A stretch of DNA of 29,544 bases from Methanobacteriota archaeon (GTDB lineage Archaea > Thermoplasmatota > Thermoplasmata > RBG-16-68-12). The stretch spans positions 1 through 29,544 of the forward strand of contig VBLZ01000098.1 in assembly GCA_005878515.1 (NCBI GenBank), in the 5' to 3' direction. The notes under the pieces are model-generated. The model did not search any database. It saw only the letters and a program-made list of their open reading frames with translations, and was not told the origin of the DNA. The translations under genes were made by a program, and so were the position numbers. Of the stretch, positions 15,553-23,491 are shown piece after piece; positions within the stretch are counted from its first letter, which is position 1; each line of letters opens with the position of its first letter.

Positions 15553-18500
15553 TCAGCGGACGGCGCGCTTCCTCCGTCGGACCGCGACCACCACGCCGGC
15601 CACCGCAATCGCGATCACGACCGCCGTGGCGCCGAAGAACACGGGCGGATCGAGCCCGAAAATCGTAACCGCGGGAGCGGGCGTCGGAGCGAGTTCGATG
15701 TCGATGTCGACCGCGCTGTGGAACGTGAACGTGATGTAGATGTAGTAATTGGTCGCGTCACTCGTCACGGTCACCGCCGGACTGCTGATTTGGGTGCGGT
15801 TCACGAAGACGTGCAGCTCGTTGATGTTGGGAATCGCGGCCTTGGGGACGGTCACGTTCGCGTAGCCTTGGGTCCCCGCCGGCCCGGTCGCGGTGAAATG
15901 AATCGTGTTGCCCGCGAACTTCACGTTCGAGAGCGCCGCACTGCTCTGGACGGAGCACGACAAGTCGTGCCCGCAGCTGACGGTGGACACGAACGGCGGA
16001 TTCACAATCAGATCGACCGTCGCCGTCGCACTCTTGCCGACCGCGTCCGTCACTGTGACGGTGACGGTGAAGGTCCCCGTCGCCGTCGGCGTGCACGTCA
16101 GCGAGGAGACGTTCGCCGACGAGCATCCGGAGGACAGACCCGCATAGGCGTAGGTCAGCGGTCCGGTCCCGCCCCTCGCGGTCACCGTTAGAGTCACACT
16201 GGATCCGAGGGTAATCGGGGACGAGGAAACGGAAAACGAGCTGATCGTCGGCCCGCTCGGCACGACCGCGAACGTGATGGTTTGCGTTACGTCATATCCG
16301 CTCACCGTAATCGTCCCGGAGGGAGGGCTGGCCGTGTACCCAGTCACCGCGTCCACCGAATATGGGTATGCTCCGTTCGCGTCCGAGAATGTGATCGACG
16401 AACCGGTCGAACTCTTGGTCGTCCCGGCTAGGGTGACGGACCAAGAAGTGCCCGAGGGCAGGCCCGTCTCCGTGAACGTGACCGAGTACGTCACCTGCGT
16501 GAACGCGATCGACTGGCTCACCGCCGCGCCGTTCACTGTGATCGTCCCGGAGGCCGGCGAGGCCGCGTAGCCGGTGACCGGTCCCACGGCGTACGAGTAC
16601 GTCCCGTCCGCTTCGGAGAAGATGATCGTACTAGTCGTTGACGTACGGGTCGTCCCGCCGAGGGCAACGGACCACGAGGTGCCCGTCGGGAGCCCGGTCT
16701 CAGTAAAACTCACATCGTACGTCGGCGGAGGCACAGCGGTGAACGTGATCGACACACTCGCGCCCCCTCCATTCACCGTAACGGATCCTGACGAAGGCGA
16801 GGCCGTGTAGCCGGCCACCGGTTCCACGGTATACGCGTACGTCCCGTTCGCCTCCGAGAACGTGATCGTGGTCGTTGTCGAAGTGTGCGCGGTCCCGCCT
16901 AGGGTGACGGACCACGAGGTGCCCGTCGGGAGCCCGGTCTCAGTAAGGCTCACGAGATACGTCGGCGGAGGCGGAGCCGCGCCGCCGGGCGAGATAATCG
17001 AGATGGTCCCTTGGAAGAGATTACTCACGTAAGTGTAGCCATCGACGACATCGTACGTGGCTCCTAAGGGGCTGGAGCCAACAGGGATGCTCGCCACCAC
17101 GGCGTTTGTCACATCCGAGATCACGGTCACATTGTTGGAACCCGCGTTCGTGACGAACACTTCTCCCATCCGGCTGTCGTAGGCGACCCCTGCGGGAATG
17201 CTCCCCGCCGAGACGGTCGCCACGACGGTGTTCGTCGCGTCGGAAATCACGCTGACGTTGTTCGAACCCGTGTTCGGGACGAACACCTCGCCCTTTCCGC
17301 CATCATAAGCCACGCCGGCTGCCACTGCGCCCGGGCCGAGACCTACCCTGATACTTGCGACGACGGTGTTCGTTGCATCTGAAATTACACTCACGTTGTT
17401 GGACCCCGCGTTCAGAACGAACACTTCGCCCTTTCCGCCGTCATATGCGACGCCCTCGGGACTGGTCCCGACCGGGATGTTCGCCACCACGGCGTTCGTC
17501 ACATCCGAGATCACGGTCACATTGTTGGAAAACGCATTCGCAACGAACATTTCTCCCTTCCCGCTGTCGTAAGCCACTCCGATTGGACCATGACCGACCG
17601 GGATGCTCGCGATGACCAGGTTCGTCGCGTCCGAGATGACGCTCACGTTGTTGGATAGGTAGTTTGCGACAAACACCGTCCCCTTCCCGGCATCGTATGC
17701 CACCCCCCCTGGAAAAGAACCGACTCCCATGCTCGCGACGACCGTGTTCGTCACATCTGAGATCACGGTCACGTTCCCCGTCAGGCCTGCGTTTACGAAG
17801 GACGCCAGTTTCGCGACGAACACCTCTCCCTTGCCGCTGTCGTAGGCCATCAGCGCGGGAAACGCCGCTAACTCAACGGTCGCCACGACCGTGTTCGTTG
17901 TGTCTGAGACTACATTTACAGTGATCGAACCTGCGTTCGGGACGAACACCTCTCCCTTGCCGCTGTCGTAGGCCACCCCCCGCGGATCGGAACCCACCGG
18001 GACGCTCGCCACGACGGCGTTCGTCGCGTCGGAGATAACGGTCACGTTGCCCGATGCCCGGTTCGCGACGAATACTTCCCCCTTCGCGCTGTCGTAGGCC
18101 ACTCCGAACGGCGAGGAACCCACCGGGATGCTGGCCACGACGGCATTCGTTGTGTCCGAGATGACGCTGACGTTGCCCGATCCCTGGTTCGCGACGAACA
18201 CCTCTCCTCTCCCGCCGTCGTAACCCACTCCGAATGGATTGTAACCCATCGGGATGTTCGCGACGACGGCGTTCGTCGCATCGGAGATGACGGTCACGTT
18301 GTTCGATCCGGCATTCGTGACAAAGACCTCGCCCTTGCCGCTGTCGAAGGCGACCCCCTGCGGATAGAAACCCACCGGGATGTTCGCGACGACGGCGTTC
18401 GTCGCATCGGAGATGACGGTCACGTTGTTCGAATTCTGATTCGTCACGAACACCTCTCCTTTCCCGCCGTCGTAGGCCACCCCGTACGGAATGGATCCTA

Positions 18501-20421
18501 CAGTGACGCTCGCCACGACGGCGTTCGTCGCATCGGAGATGACGGTTACGGTGCCCGATCCCTGGTTCGCGACGAATACTTCCCCCTTCGCGCTGTCGTA
18601 GGCCACTCCGAACGGCGAGGAACCCACAGGGATGCTGGCCACGACGGCATTCGTTGTGTCCGAGATGACGCTGACGGCGTTCGATCCCTTGTCCGTGACG
18701 AACACCTCGCCCTTCCCGCTGTCGTACGCGACAGCCGTCGGTTCAAAACCGTTCGCCGCCAGGAAATTCCCCGGAACGAGCGTATTGTTGACGAGGACGA
18801 GCGTGTATATGACGAACGGGCCGGTCGACGCGGCGAGCACCGTCAAGGACAGGCTCGTCGAGTGAGCCGCCCCACCTCCAGTCGCGTCAATCGACACGGT
18901 TCTCGTGCCGACGGTTGCGGTCGAAGTCGCAGAGAACGATACGGTCGCTGTGCAGATGGGATCACAAGGGTTGTTTTTGAAGGTCGCTGTCACACCGCTG
19001 GGCAGTCCCGATGCGGAGAAGGTCACCGGGCCCGTCGTGCCGGAGACAAGCGTTGCGTTGATCGACGAGGACGGACTCGTTGAGCCTTGGACCACGGTCA
19101 GAGCGCCCGGCGACGGCGCGGCGAGACTGAAGTCGAAGGCCGGCGGGGCGGCCGTCGTCCAAAGGACGGCGTGAGTAGCCCTCGAGGCCGTGTCGCTGGA
19201 GCCGACGATCTGTCCTAGATCGTTGATGCTCAAGGCCAAGCTGATCGTCCCGTTGGGAAGTGTGCCGAGATCCGTCATCGTGCCGTTTTGCCAGAGGACG
19301 GCGTGGCCCACGGCCCCCGAGGTTGTGAAGCTGACCCCGACGATCTGCCCCAAGTCGTTGATGCCGGTCGCCTCACTGAAAGCCCCGAGGTCCGTCATCG
19401 TACCGTTCTGCCAGAGGAAGGCATGGAAGACGAAAGGTGTGGTGGACTCATTGAGGCTGACCCCGACGATCTGCCCCAAGTCGTTGACGCCGGAGGCCGA
19501 GCTCACTGTCCCGCCAGGGAGGGTCCCGAGATCCGTCATCGTGCCGTTCTGCCAGAGGAAGGCGCGGTAGGACCCCGAGCTCGTGTTGCTCTCGCCGACG
19601 ACCTGTCCCCGGTCGTTGATATCGTTGGCCAGGCTGAAGGTGCCGCCCAACGTCCCGAGGTCCGCCATCGTGCCGTTCTGCCAGAGGAAGGCGTGAGCGG
19701 CGAAGGAGGCAGTTAAACTGACACCGGCGACCTGCCCCGGGTCGTTGATCGCTGTCGCCGCGCTCTCGTAGTTGCCTCCCAAATTCCCGAGGTCCGTCGT
19801 CGTGCCGTTTTGCCAGAGGAAGGCGTCGATGGGAAAGATCCCTGACGTGGTGTTGCTGGCGCCGACGATCCCCCCCGCGTCGTTGATGCTTCTGGCCTCG
19901 CTGAAGGTGCCGCCCAAGGTCCCGAGGTCCGCCATCGTGCCGTTCTGCCAGAGGAAGGCGTGCTGGAATCCCGAGGACGTGCTGCTCTGACCGACGACCT
20001 GTCCAAGGCCGTTGATACCGGAGGCCGCGCTGAAGCTGCCGCCTAGAGTCCCCAAGTCGGTTATCGTCAGGCCGGCAGACAGCGGCTGCCTGAATGCAGG
20101 TTCGGAGGACGACGGCAACACCCCCACCGCACCGATTCCACTATCATACGCAGTCCCAGCTGGACCCAACTCGTTCCACGCCAAGACACCTCCCGGAGTG
20201 CGGGTCATGCTAGAGAGTGCTGCCGGGTCGGCGGCGTAGGGCCAGGACGAGTCCAATTCTACCTTCCCTGGCACCCGGTTGTTGATACGGGACGAAGTGC
20301 CCATTCCGATCCGAGAGACGGCGACCCGAGGAGACGGACCCGTCACGGCGACCGCCGCCGCCAACGTACCGATTACGATCAGTCCCACTCCGACGAACGC
20401 CAGCAGCCGCCTCACGGGCAT
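15553..20421 (-). CDS. Giant cell-surface protein: HAF repeats, double YVTN propeller, three GLPTGTSWSV repeats, C-terminal anchor
   Basis: 1622 residues from an ATG at 20421. Signal peptide 4-27. Seven HAF-type repeats (about 119-423) each contain DLGTLGG-like and AFLWQNG strings. An Ig-like region follows (430-530). Fourteen YVTN-type blades of about 42 residues (561-1147, GVAYDSGKGEVFVTN and VISDATNAVVASIPVG) make two seven-bladed propellers. Three repeats of about 78 residues (TETGLPTGTSWSVTLGG, 1155-1385) and a PKD-like domain (about 1390-1475) precede a C-terminal domain with CGHDLSC. A transmembrane helix (1591-1613) ends RRRKRAVR inside the cell. Such proteins usually serve adhesion or cell-wall roles. 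The frame is open to 20655, but box A at 20480-20488 puts the transcript start near 20458, so the ATGs at 20466 and 20655 are excluded. The coding DNA is strongly repetitive, with near-identical units. Confidence 0.9.
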   Translation of the reverse strand: MPVRRLLAFVGVGLIVIGTLAAAVAVTGPSPRVAVSRIGMGTSSRINNRVPGKVELDSSWPYAADPAALSSMTRTPGGVLAWNELGPAGTAYDSGIGAVGVLPSSSEPAFRQPLSAGLTITDLGTLGGSFSAASGINGLGQVVGQSSTSSGFQHAFLWQNGTMADLGTLGGTFSEARSINDAGGIVGASNTTSGIFPIDAFLWQNGTTTDLGNLGGNYESAATAINDPGQVAGVSLTASFAAHAFLWQNGTMADLGTLGGTFSLANDINDRGQVVGESNTSSGSYRAFLWQNGTMTDLGTLPGGTVSSASGVNDLGQIVGVSLNESTTPFVFHAFLWQNGTMTDLGAFSEATGINDLGQIVGVSFTTSGAVGHAVLWQNGTMTDLGTLPNGTISLALSINDLGQIVGSSDTASRATHAVLWTTAAPPAFDFSLAAPSPGALTVVQGSTSPSSSINATLVSGTTGPVTFSASGLPSGVTATFKNNPCDPICTATVSFSATSTATVGTRTVSIDATGGGAAHSTSLSLTVLAASTGPFVIYTLVLVNNTLVPGNFLAANGFEPTAVAYDSGKGEVFVTDKGSNAVSVISDTTNAVVASIPVGSSPFGVAYDSAKGEVFVANQGSGTVTVISDATNAVVASVTVGSIPYGVAYDGGKGEVFVTNQNSNNVTVISDATNAVVANIPVGFYPQGVAFDSGKGEVFVTNAGSNNVTVISDATNAVVANIPMGYNPFGVGYDGGRGEVFVANQGSGNVSVISDTTNAVVASIPVGSSPFGVAYDSAKGEVFVANRASGNVTVISDATNAVVASVPVGSDPRGVAYDSGKGEVFVPNAGSITVNVVSDTTNTVVATVELAAFPALMAYDSGKGEVFVAKLASFVNAGLTGNVTVISDVTNTVVASMGVGSFPGGVAYDAGKGTVFVANYLSNNVSVISDATNLVIASIPVGHGPIGVAYDSGKGEMFVANAFSNNVTVISDVTNAVVANIPVGTSPEGVAYDGGKGEVFVLNAGSNNVSVISDATNTVVASIRVGLGPGAVAAGVAYDGGKGEVFVPNTGSNNVSVISDATNTVVATVSAGSIPAGVAYDSRMGEVFVTNAGSNNVTVISDVTNAVVASIPVGSSPLGATYDVVDGYTYVSNLFQGTISIISPGGAAPPPPTYLVSLTETGLPTGTSWSVTLGGTAHTSTTTTITFSEANGTYAYTVEPVAGYTASPSSGSVTVNGGGASVSITFTAVPPPTYDVSFTETGLPTGTSWSVALGGTTRTSTTSTIIFSEADGTYSYAVGPVTGYAASPASGTITVNGAAVSQSIAFTQVTYSVTFTETGLPSGTSWSVTLAGTTKSSTGSSITFSDANGAYPYSVDAVTGYTASPPSGTITVSGYDVTQTITFAVVPSGPTISSFSVSSSPITLGSSVTLTVTARGGTGPLTYAYAGLSSGCSSANVSSLTCTPTATGTFTVTVTVTDAVGKSATATVDLIVNPPFVSTVSCGHDLSCSVQSSAALSNVKFAGNTIHFTATGPAGTQGYANVTVPKAAIPNINELHVFVNRTQISSPAVTVTSDATNYYIYITFTFHSAVDIDIELAPTPAPAVTIFGLDPPVFFGATAVVIAIAVAGVVVAVRRRKRAVR
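16240..16975 (-). repeat. Three tandem GLPTGTSWSV-type coding repeats
   Basis: Three imperfect copies of a unit of roughly 230 nt encode GLP(T/S)GTSWSV, ITFS(E/D)A(N/D)G and a GY(T/A)ASP(S/A/P)SG ending. The copies around 16655-16720 and 16890-16965 share long identical stretches such as ACGGACCACGAGGTGCCCGT. They belong to the giant surface-protein gene. Confidence 0.75.
16985..18745 (-). repeat. Fourteen-unit coding tandem repeat, 126-bp period (YVTN propeller)
   Basis: Fourteen imperfect units, mostly exactly 126 nt, within the giant gene. Units 8 and 11 carry insertions and unit 14 is degenerate. A 113-nt block at 18060-18172 recurs at 18564-18676 with a single mismatch, four units apart. 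A block of about 50 nt at 18255-18306 recurs at 18381-18432, one unit apart. Confidence 0.85.
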
Positions 20422-20479
20422 CGCCCCTGAACCCCCCGAATCGAGAACGGAAAGAGAAGCCCGCATGGGTCCGCGTAGC

Positions 20480-20488
20480 GATAAAGCT
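20480..20488 (-). promoter_or_regulatory. Box A of the giant surface-protein gene
   Basis: GATAAAGCT on the plus strand (AGCTTTATC on the minus strand). A start about 26 nt downstream, near 20458, excludes the upstream in-frame ATGs and supports initiation at 20421. Confidence 0.6.
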
Positions 20489-20583
20489 ATCATCCCGCAA
20501 CAATCGACTACGGGGAATTCCAAGGCGGAATCGGGTGTGTGTAGTTTCGATGGCGGTCTCGAGAGGCCTACGCCGGAGGGTAA

Positions 20584-20657
20584 TGCTCCCGACGGAGAGT
20601 TCGGCTCCCGACCCTCGCTACCCACCGGTCCTCCATGGGGGTATTCCACTGGCAAGG
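20584..20657 (-). repeat. Extended direct repeat, copy 3 (right flank of the giant gene)
   Basis: About 85% identical to copy 2 and in the same orientation, so the giant gene sits between direct repeats 5.19 kb apart. On the minus strand it contains GTCGGGAGC twice, separated by CGAACTCTCC. The inner GGAG/CTCC can pair into a small hairpin. The terminal 12 bases match the tRNA-Glu 3' end. Confidence 0.8.
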
Positions 20658-20907
20658 CTCGGCCCTACGGCTTGGCCTTGGCGCGCGCCCTCCTGGTCCT
20701 GTGCATAGAGGTCCACGTGAAGTCGATACGGCTCCAAGTGTCCTCGGAAGTCAGGTTCGGGGAGAGGTTGGGACCTCGCCCATCCGGATCCTTCGGCCTT
20801 CACGGAGTCTTGACTGTCCGCGAATGACGGCCGGTGAGTCGGACGTCACCAGCATGAGTGCGGGCTGTAATGGCTCCGGTGAGGAGGGGGCCCGAACCCG
20901 TCCCTAA

Positions 20908-21180
20908 CTAGGTGGTAGCATCAGCGAGCCATGACTCGTGAATGTCCACGATAACCTTCTCGTTAGAGTGGCTGTCTGGGGCTTGGGTGCTGCCGAAGAG
21001 CACGCTGTAGAGAGGACCCCAGTCCTCCGAGTGATCGTGGGAGTAGTCGGGCACGGCACCGTGCACCCTGAATACGACACCCAACCTTCCTCTGACATAA
21101 TCCGGTACACGCCGGTTCGGGCCCAGGTTCTCGGTCTTTACACGAACTCTCTGGCTGACAACGAACCCACCCATAGGCAC
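20908..21180 (-). CDS. Nitrile hydratase beta-subunit C-terminal-domain-like protein
   Basis: 90 residues matching only the C-terminal SH3-like barrel of nitrile hydratase beta (the region equal to the thiocyanate hydrolase alpha subunit). FVVSQRVRVKTENLGPNRRVPDYVRG is the GDRVRV..NP..GHTRVPRYVRG motif. RLGVVFRVHGAVPDY, YSVLFGS and VIVDIHESWLAD complete the domain. It starts 9 nt after the alpha-like gene with GTGAGG as Shine-Dalgarno, so the two are co-transcribed. The helical N-terminal half of a normal beta subunit is missing from the window. It should pair with the alpha-like protein to form the active site. Confidence 0.82.
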   Translation of the reverse strand: MPMGGFVVSQRVRVKTENLGPNRRVPDYVRGRLGVVFRVHGAVPDYSHDHSEDWGPLYSVLFGSTQAPDSHSNEKVIVDIHESWLADATT

Positions 21181-21189
21181 GACCTCACA

Positions 21190-22167
21190 TTATTTCGATT
21201 GGACAATGGCGGCCTTGAGGGGATCCCCGACACCGATTAGGCTCTCCTGGGTTACAAGACTCGCGAGCATCTCCTCGTTCATCCCCTCGGTTCTCTCGGG
21301 CCTCCTCGGGAGGACCATGTACCGGATGTCCGAAGTGCTATCGTACACATGGAGTTCCACGTTCGCCGGTACCGTGAGCTTGAACATCTCTTCTAGCGTC
21401 TTCGTGGGGCTCGTTATGATTTCCTGCTTGTAGCTGTCGTGCTTGTACCACCACGGAGGATTTCCGAGAAGCTCGTATGGGTAGCATGAACAGAGGGTAC
21501 ATACAATGACGTTACGAACGAACTCGGTGTTTTCCAGCACCACGAGTTTTGGCGTTCTGTTCAGCGCAAAGCCAAGCTCCCTGAGGGTCGTCTTAGCATC
21601 GTTTACCAGCCTCGACCTGAATTCTGCGTCGAGCCACGCTTTCGCAACGATTCTTGCCCCGTTCTCGTACCGTGGAGGATTCGTAGCAGCCAGCATTTCA
21701 TCCACCTTCTCAAGCGTGACGAGCCCCTTTTTCGTCAGGGCAATCAGTAGCGCCTGAAGGAGCAACATGTTTCCCGTCAGCATCTCCTCCAGCTCTGAAG
21801 TGCGATCAGTTGTTCCGTCGCTTAACTCCCGGTGCTCTAGCTTGGCCTCCTTATCGTAGACACCGGCCTCCTGTCGACTCTCCTCAACGAGGACCAAGCT
21901 CCCAATGATCGACGTTGCGACTTCGGTTCCGCGGATGAACTTTCCGAGCCCGATTTCAAGGGCTGCCACTCGGTCTTCGAGGTCCCCGCCGGACTTCACC
22001 TCCTCTATTCGGGAGTGAGCCACCGTTGAGGCCTGGATGAGGTCAGAGAATGCAATCGTCCCCTTCCTTATCAGCCGAATCACGCGCGGCTCCAGCCGCT
22101 TCGTCCTCCAGTACTCCATATCTTCCTCGACGGACCGGATGTGAGCGGCGATGTCTTCTCTGTGCAT
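21190..22167 (-). CDS. Nitrile hydratase / thiocyanate hydrolase alpha-like subunit with a novel N-terminal extension
   Basis: 325 residues. About 118-315 is a complete nitrile hydratase alpha core: GLVTLEKVDEML, NGARIVAKAWLDAEFRSRL, the metal motif VCTLCSCYPYELLG (Cys223, Cys226, Cys228), PPWWYK, VYDSTSDIRYMVLPRRP, EGMNEEMLASLVTQESLIGVG. CTLCSC (Thr, not Ser) is the cobalt-type motif, in which two cysteines become sulfinate/sulfenate. The enzyme would hydrate nitriles to amides, or thiocyanate in the related hydrolase. The first 117 residues are helical and charged, absent from ordinary alpha subunits, and not recognised by me. The ATG at 22167 is used; the preceding TTG is less likely. Box A is at 22201-22208. 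GC is lower than elsewhere (32 of 60 at 21361-21420, against 48 of 60 at 3541-3600). No activator gene follows. Confidence 0.85.
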   Translation of the reverse strand: MHREDIAAHIRSVEEDMEYWRTKRLEPRVIRLIRKGTIAFSDLIQASTVAHSRIEEVKSGGDLEDRVAALEIGLGKFIRGTEVATSIIGSLVLVEESRQEAGVYDKEAKLEHRELSDGTTDRTSELEEMLTGNMLLLQALLIALTKKGLVTLEKVDEMLAATNPPRYENGARIVAKAWLDAEFRSRLVNDAKTTLRELGFALNRTPKLVVLENTEFVRNVIVCTLCSCYPYELLGNPPWWYKHDSYKQEIITSPTKTLEEMFKLTVPANVELHVYDSTSDIRYMVLPRRPERTEGMNEEMLASLVTQESLIGVGDPLKAAIVQSK

Positions 22168-22200
22168 CAAAGCGAATCTTAGCGACAGCCGCTTCCGCCG

Positions 22201-22208
22201 ATAATAAT
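22201..22208 (-). promoter_or_regulatory. Box A of the nitrile hydratase-like operon
   Basis: ATTATTAT on the minus strand, with the ATG at 22167 about 37 nt from its centre. This predicts a leader of about 10 nt. Confidence 0.5.
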
Positions 22209-22671
22209 CTTGCTCTCATGGCTTTGGAAATGTCCACACGTTCTCTCACGCGAACGCCCATCGCTGCGCGAACCCGCTGAACATCAACGGCCTAAGCCCC
22301 CAGGGAACTCGTGCCGACCGCAGGACCCGCTCATCAGGAGCACGCAAAATGCCCAGACGAACCCGCACCAAAATTCCAAGTCGACTCCGCGACCATCGAG
22401 GGGAAGCGATTCTGGTCGTCGGAGTGTCGAGGGAAGACAACCCGGCCTCTTCGGGCTTCGCACGCGTGCATACGATCGCAAGCCCCACCTCCGATTACAT
22501 GTTGTGTAGGATGGAGAGGCCGCTTGCAACGAGCGCTCAGGGTGTAATCGCACCTCTTCGCGTCCCTCCTCGGCGCCGTGAATTCGGTGCCGCAATTCGG
22601 CACCCTCCGAGTGGCGTCTCACGGAGAGGAGTGCGTACAAGCAAGGTCGGATTCAAAGTGCCAATCGGAGA

Positions 22672-22708
22672 GGAGAAAAATCGGAGGAGGGCGCGTCGCA
22701 GCGCCCTC
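22672..22708 (-). terminator. Hairpin plus T-run after the secreted-protein gene
   Basis: Perfect 8-bp stem GAGGGCGC (22687-22694) / GCGCCCTC (22701-22708) with a 6-nt loop. On the minus strand it is followed by TCCTCCGATTTTTCTCC. It begins 23 nt after the stop at 22731, the position expected for transcription termination. Archaea mainly use the T-run; the stem may stabilise the 3' end. Confidence 0.6.
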
Positions 22709-22730
22709 GTGCTTCCTGGGCGCCCAGCTC

Positions 22731-23291
22731 CTAACTGCTCGTGCAGCTCACATGCGATCCCGGGACTGCGCCGTCCGAGGTCGGCGAGCTGAACGTGCAG
22801 CTGACCGTGAGGACTACAGTCCCCGGCGGCTGCTCCACAGAAATCGTGGCGCTCGTGAAGGCCATGTCCGTGATGTCTTCGATCCAGTTCGAGTTCGGGC
22901 ACTCAGGCGCCTTCGGAACGGGCGTGACCGGCGGGTTCGTTACGACGGCAAACGGAGTGTTCCCGTTCTTGATCTCGGACGCCGGGATTGCTTCGCTGCC
23001 CGTCACCGTGATCGGCGCTGGGTTGTGTCCCGCGGGCTGGTGGGTGTCGCTGCCCGGGTTCGTACACGTCGCCGTCGGGTTCCCCACGGCCGTGAGCGAG
23101 ACGAGCACGTCGCCAAATCCGAGACCGGCAAGCTCCCCGCTCGAGCTCAGAGTTAGGCCGCCGTCGAAAAATGCCGGCTTGGCGTGGCTCCCTCCCTTAA
23201 GATGGACGTTCGACGCGAGTGCAGGCGAAGTCGCGAGTAAGACCATCACCAGCGCAGACACGACTGCAATTCCGACCGCTCTTCTTTTCAT
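22731..23291 (-). CDS. Small secreted protein, unknown function
   Basis: 186 residues with a signal peptide (RRAVGIAVVSALVMVLLATSPALA, cleavage after ALA-S near residue 26). The mature part reads NVHLKGGSHAKPAFFDGGLT, then SGELAGLGFGDVLVSLTAVGNP and CTNPGSDTHQPAGHNP. Paired cysteines lie near the middle and end. Similar small exported proteins occur in soil bacteria under the label hypothetical, and no function is known to me. The ATG at 23291 is preceded by GGGGGG and a palindrome (23303-23315). The frame extends upstream to 23342, but that would cross the box A-like GATTTACAG near 23330-23340. A terminator follows the gene. Confidence 0.78.
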   Translation of the reverse strand: MKRRAVGIAVVSALVMVLLATSPALASNVHLKGGSHAKPAFFDGGLTLSSSGELAGLGFGDVLVSLTAVGNPTATCTNPGSDTHQPAGHNPAPITVTGSEAIPASEIKNGNTPFAVVTNPPVTPVPKAPECPNSNWIEDITDMAFTSATISVEQPPGTVVLTVSCTFSSPTSDGAVPGSHVSCTSS

Positions 23292-23302
23292 GTTATGTCC
23301 CC

Positions 23303-23315
23303 CCACGATTCGTGG
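23303..23315. promoter_or_regulatory. Palindrome at the transcript start of the secreted-protein gene
   Basis: CCACGATTCGTGG, a 6+1+6 palindrome 12 nt upstream of the ATG at 23291 and about 20 nt below a box A-like element. It could be an operator or a leader hairpin. Confidence 0.35.
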
Positions 23316-23491
23316 TGTCGGGGGTGATAGCCTGTAAATCATTGAGCCTCGTGGAACAGCTTTTGACGGAGGCTGTCCACCAAGATTCCAATCGATGCTC
23401 TGCCCGGCGCGTCGGAACCTATTGGCGCCGCATCCCGACGAGGACGTCGTGTAGCGCGTCCTTCAGCCGTGCGAAGTAGGTCGCCCTCTCC

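Larger units (their letters stand above)
20422..20907. other. Non-coding region with promoter and repeat copy 3
   Basis: It holds the giant gene's short leader, its box A (minus strand AGCTTTATC, 20480-20488) and the extended repeat (20584-20657). About 250 nt follow, up to the end of the nitrile hydratase-like genes, in which I see no convincing ORF, RNA or terminator. Confidence 0.5.
22168..22730. other. Non-coding region between the nitrile hydratase-like and secreted-protein genes
   Basis: It holds the alpha-like gene's promoter (22201-22208) and a terminator (22672-22708). In between, a minus-strand frame near 22334-22603 starts PNCGTEFTAPRRDAKRC, like the first half of a zinc ribbon, but the first cysteine of the pair is missing and the rest is unlike any family. 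I read it as a possible remnant. Confidence 0.4.

Noticed and set aside
16985..18745. CRISPR-like or satellite repeat array
   Set aside because: The 126-bp period is coding throughout and gives YVTN propeller blades; there are no short identical repeats with unique spacers.
20422..20655. N-terminal extension of the giant protein starting at 20655
   Set aside because: It reads through the repeat element and box A, and the signal peptide begins at 20421.
22349..22792. 147-residue plus-strand frame
   Set aside because: No family resemblance; it overlaps the terminator and the 3' end of the secreted-protein gene.
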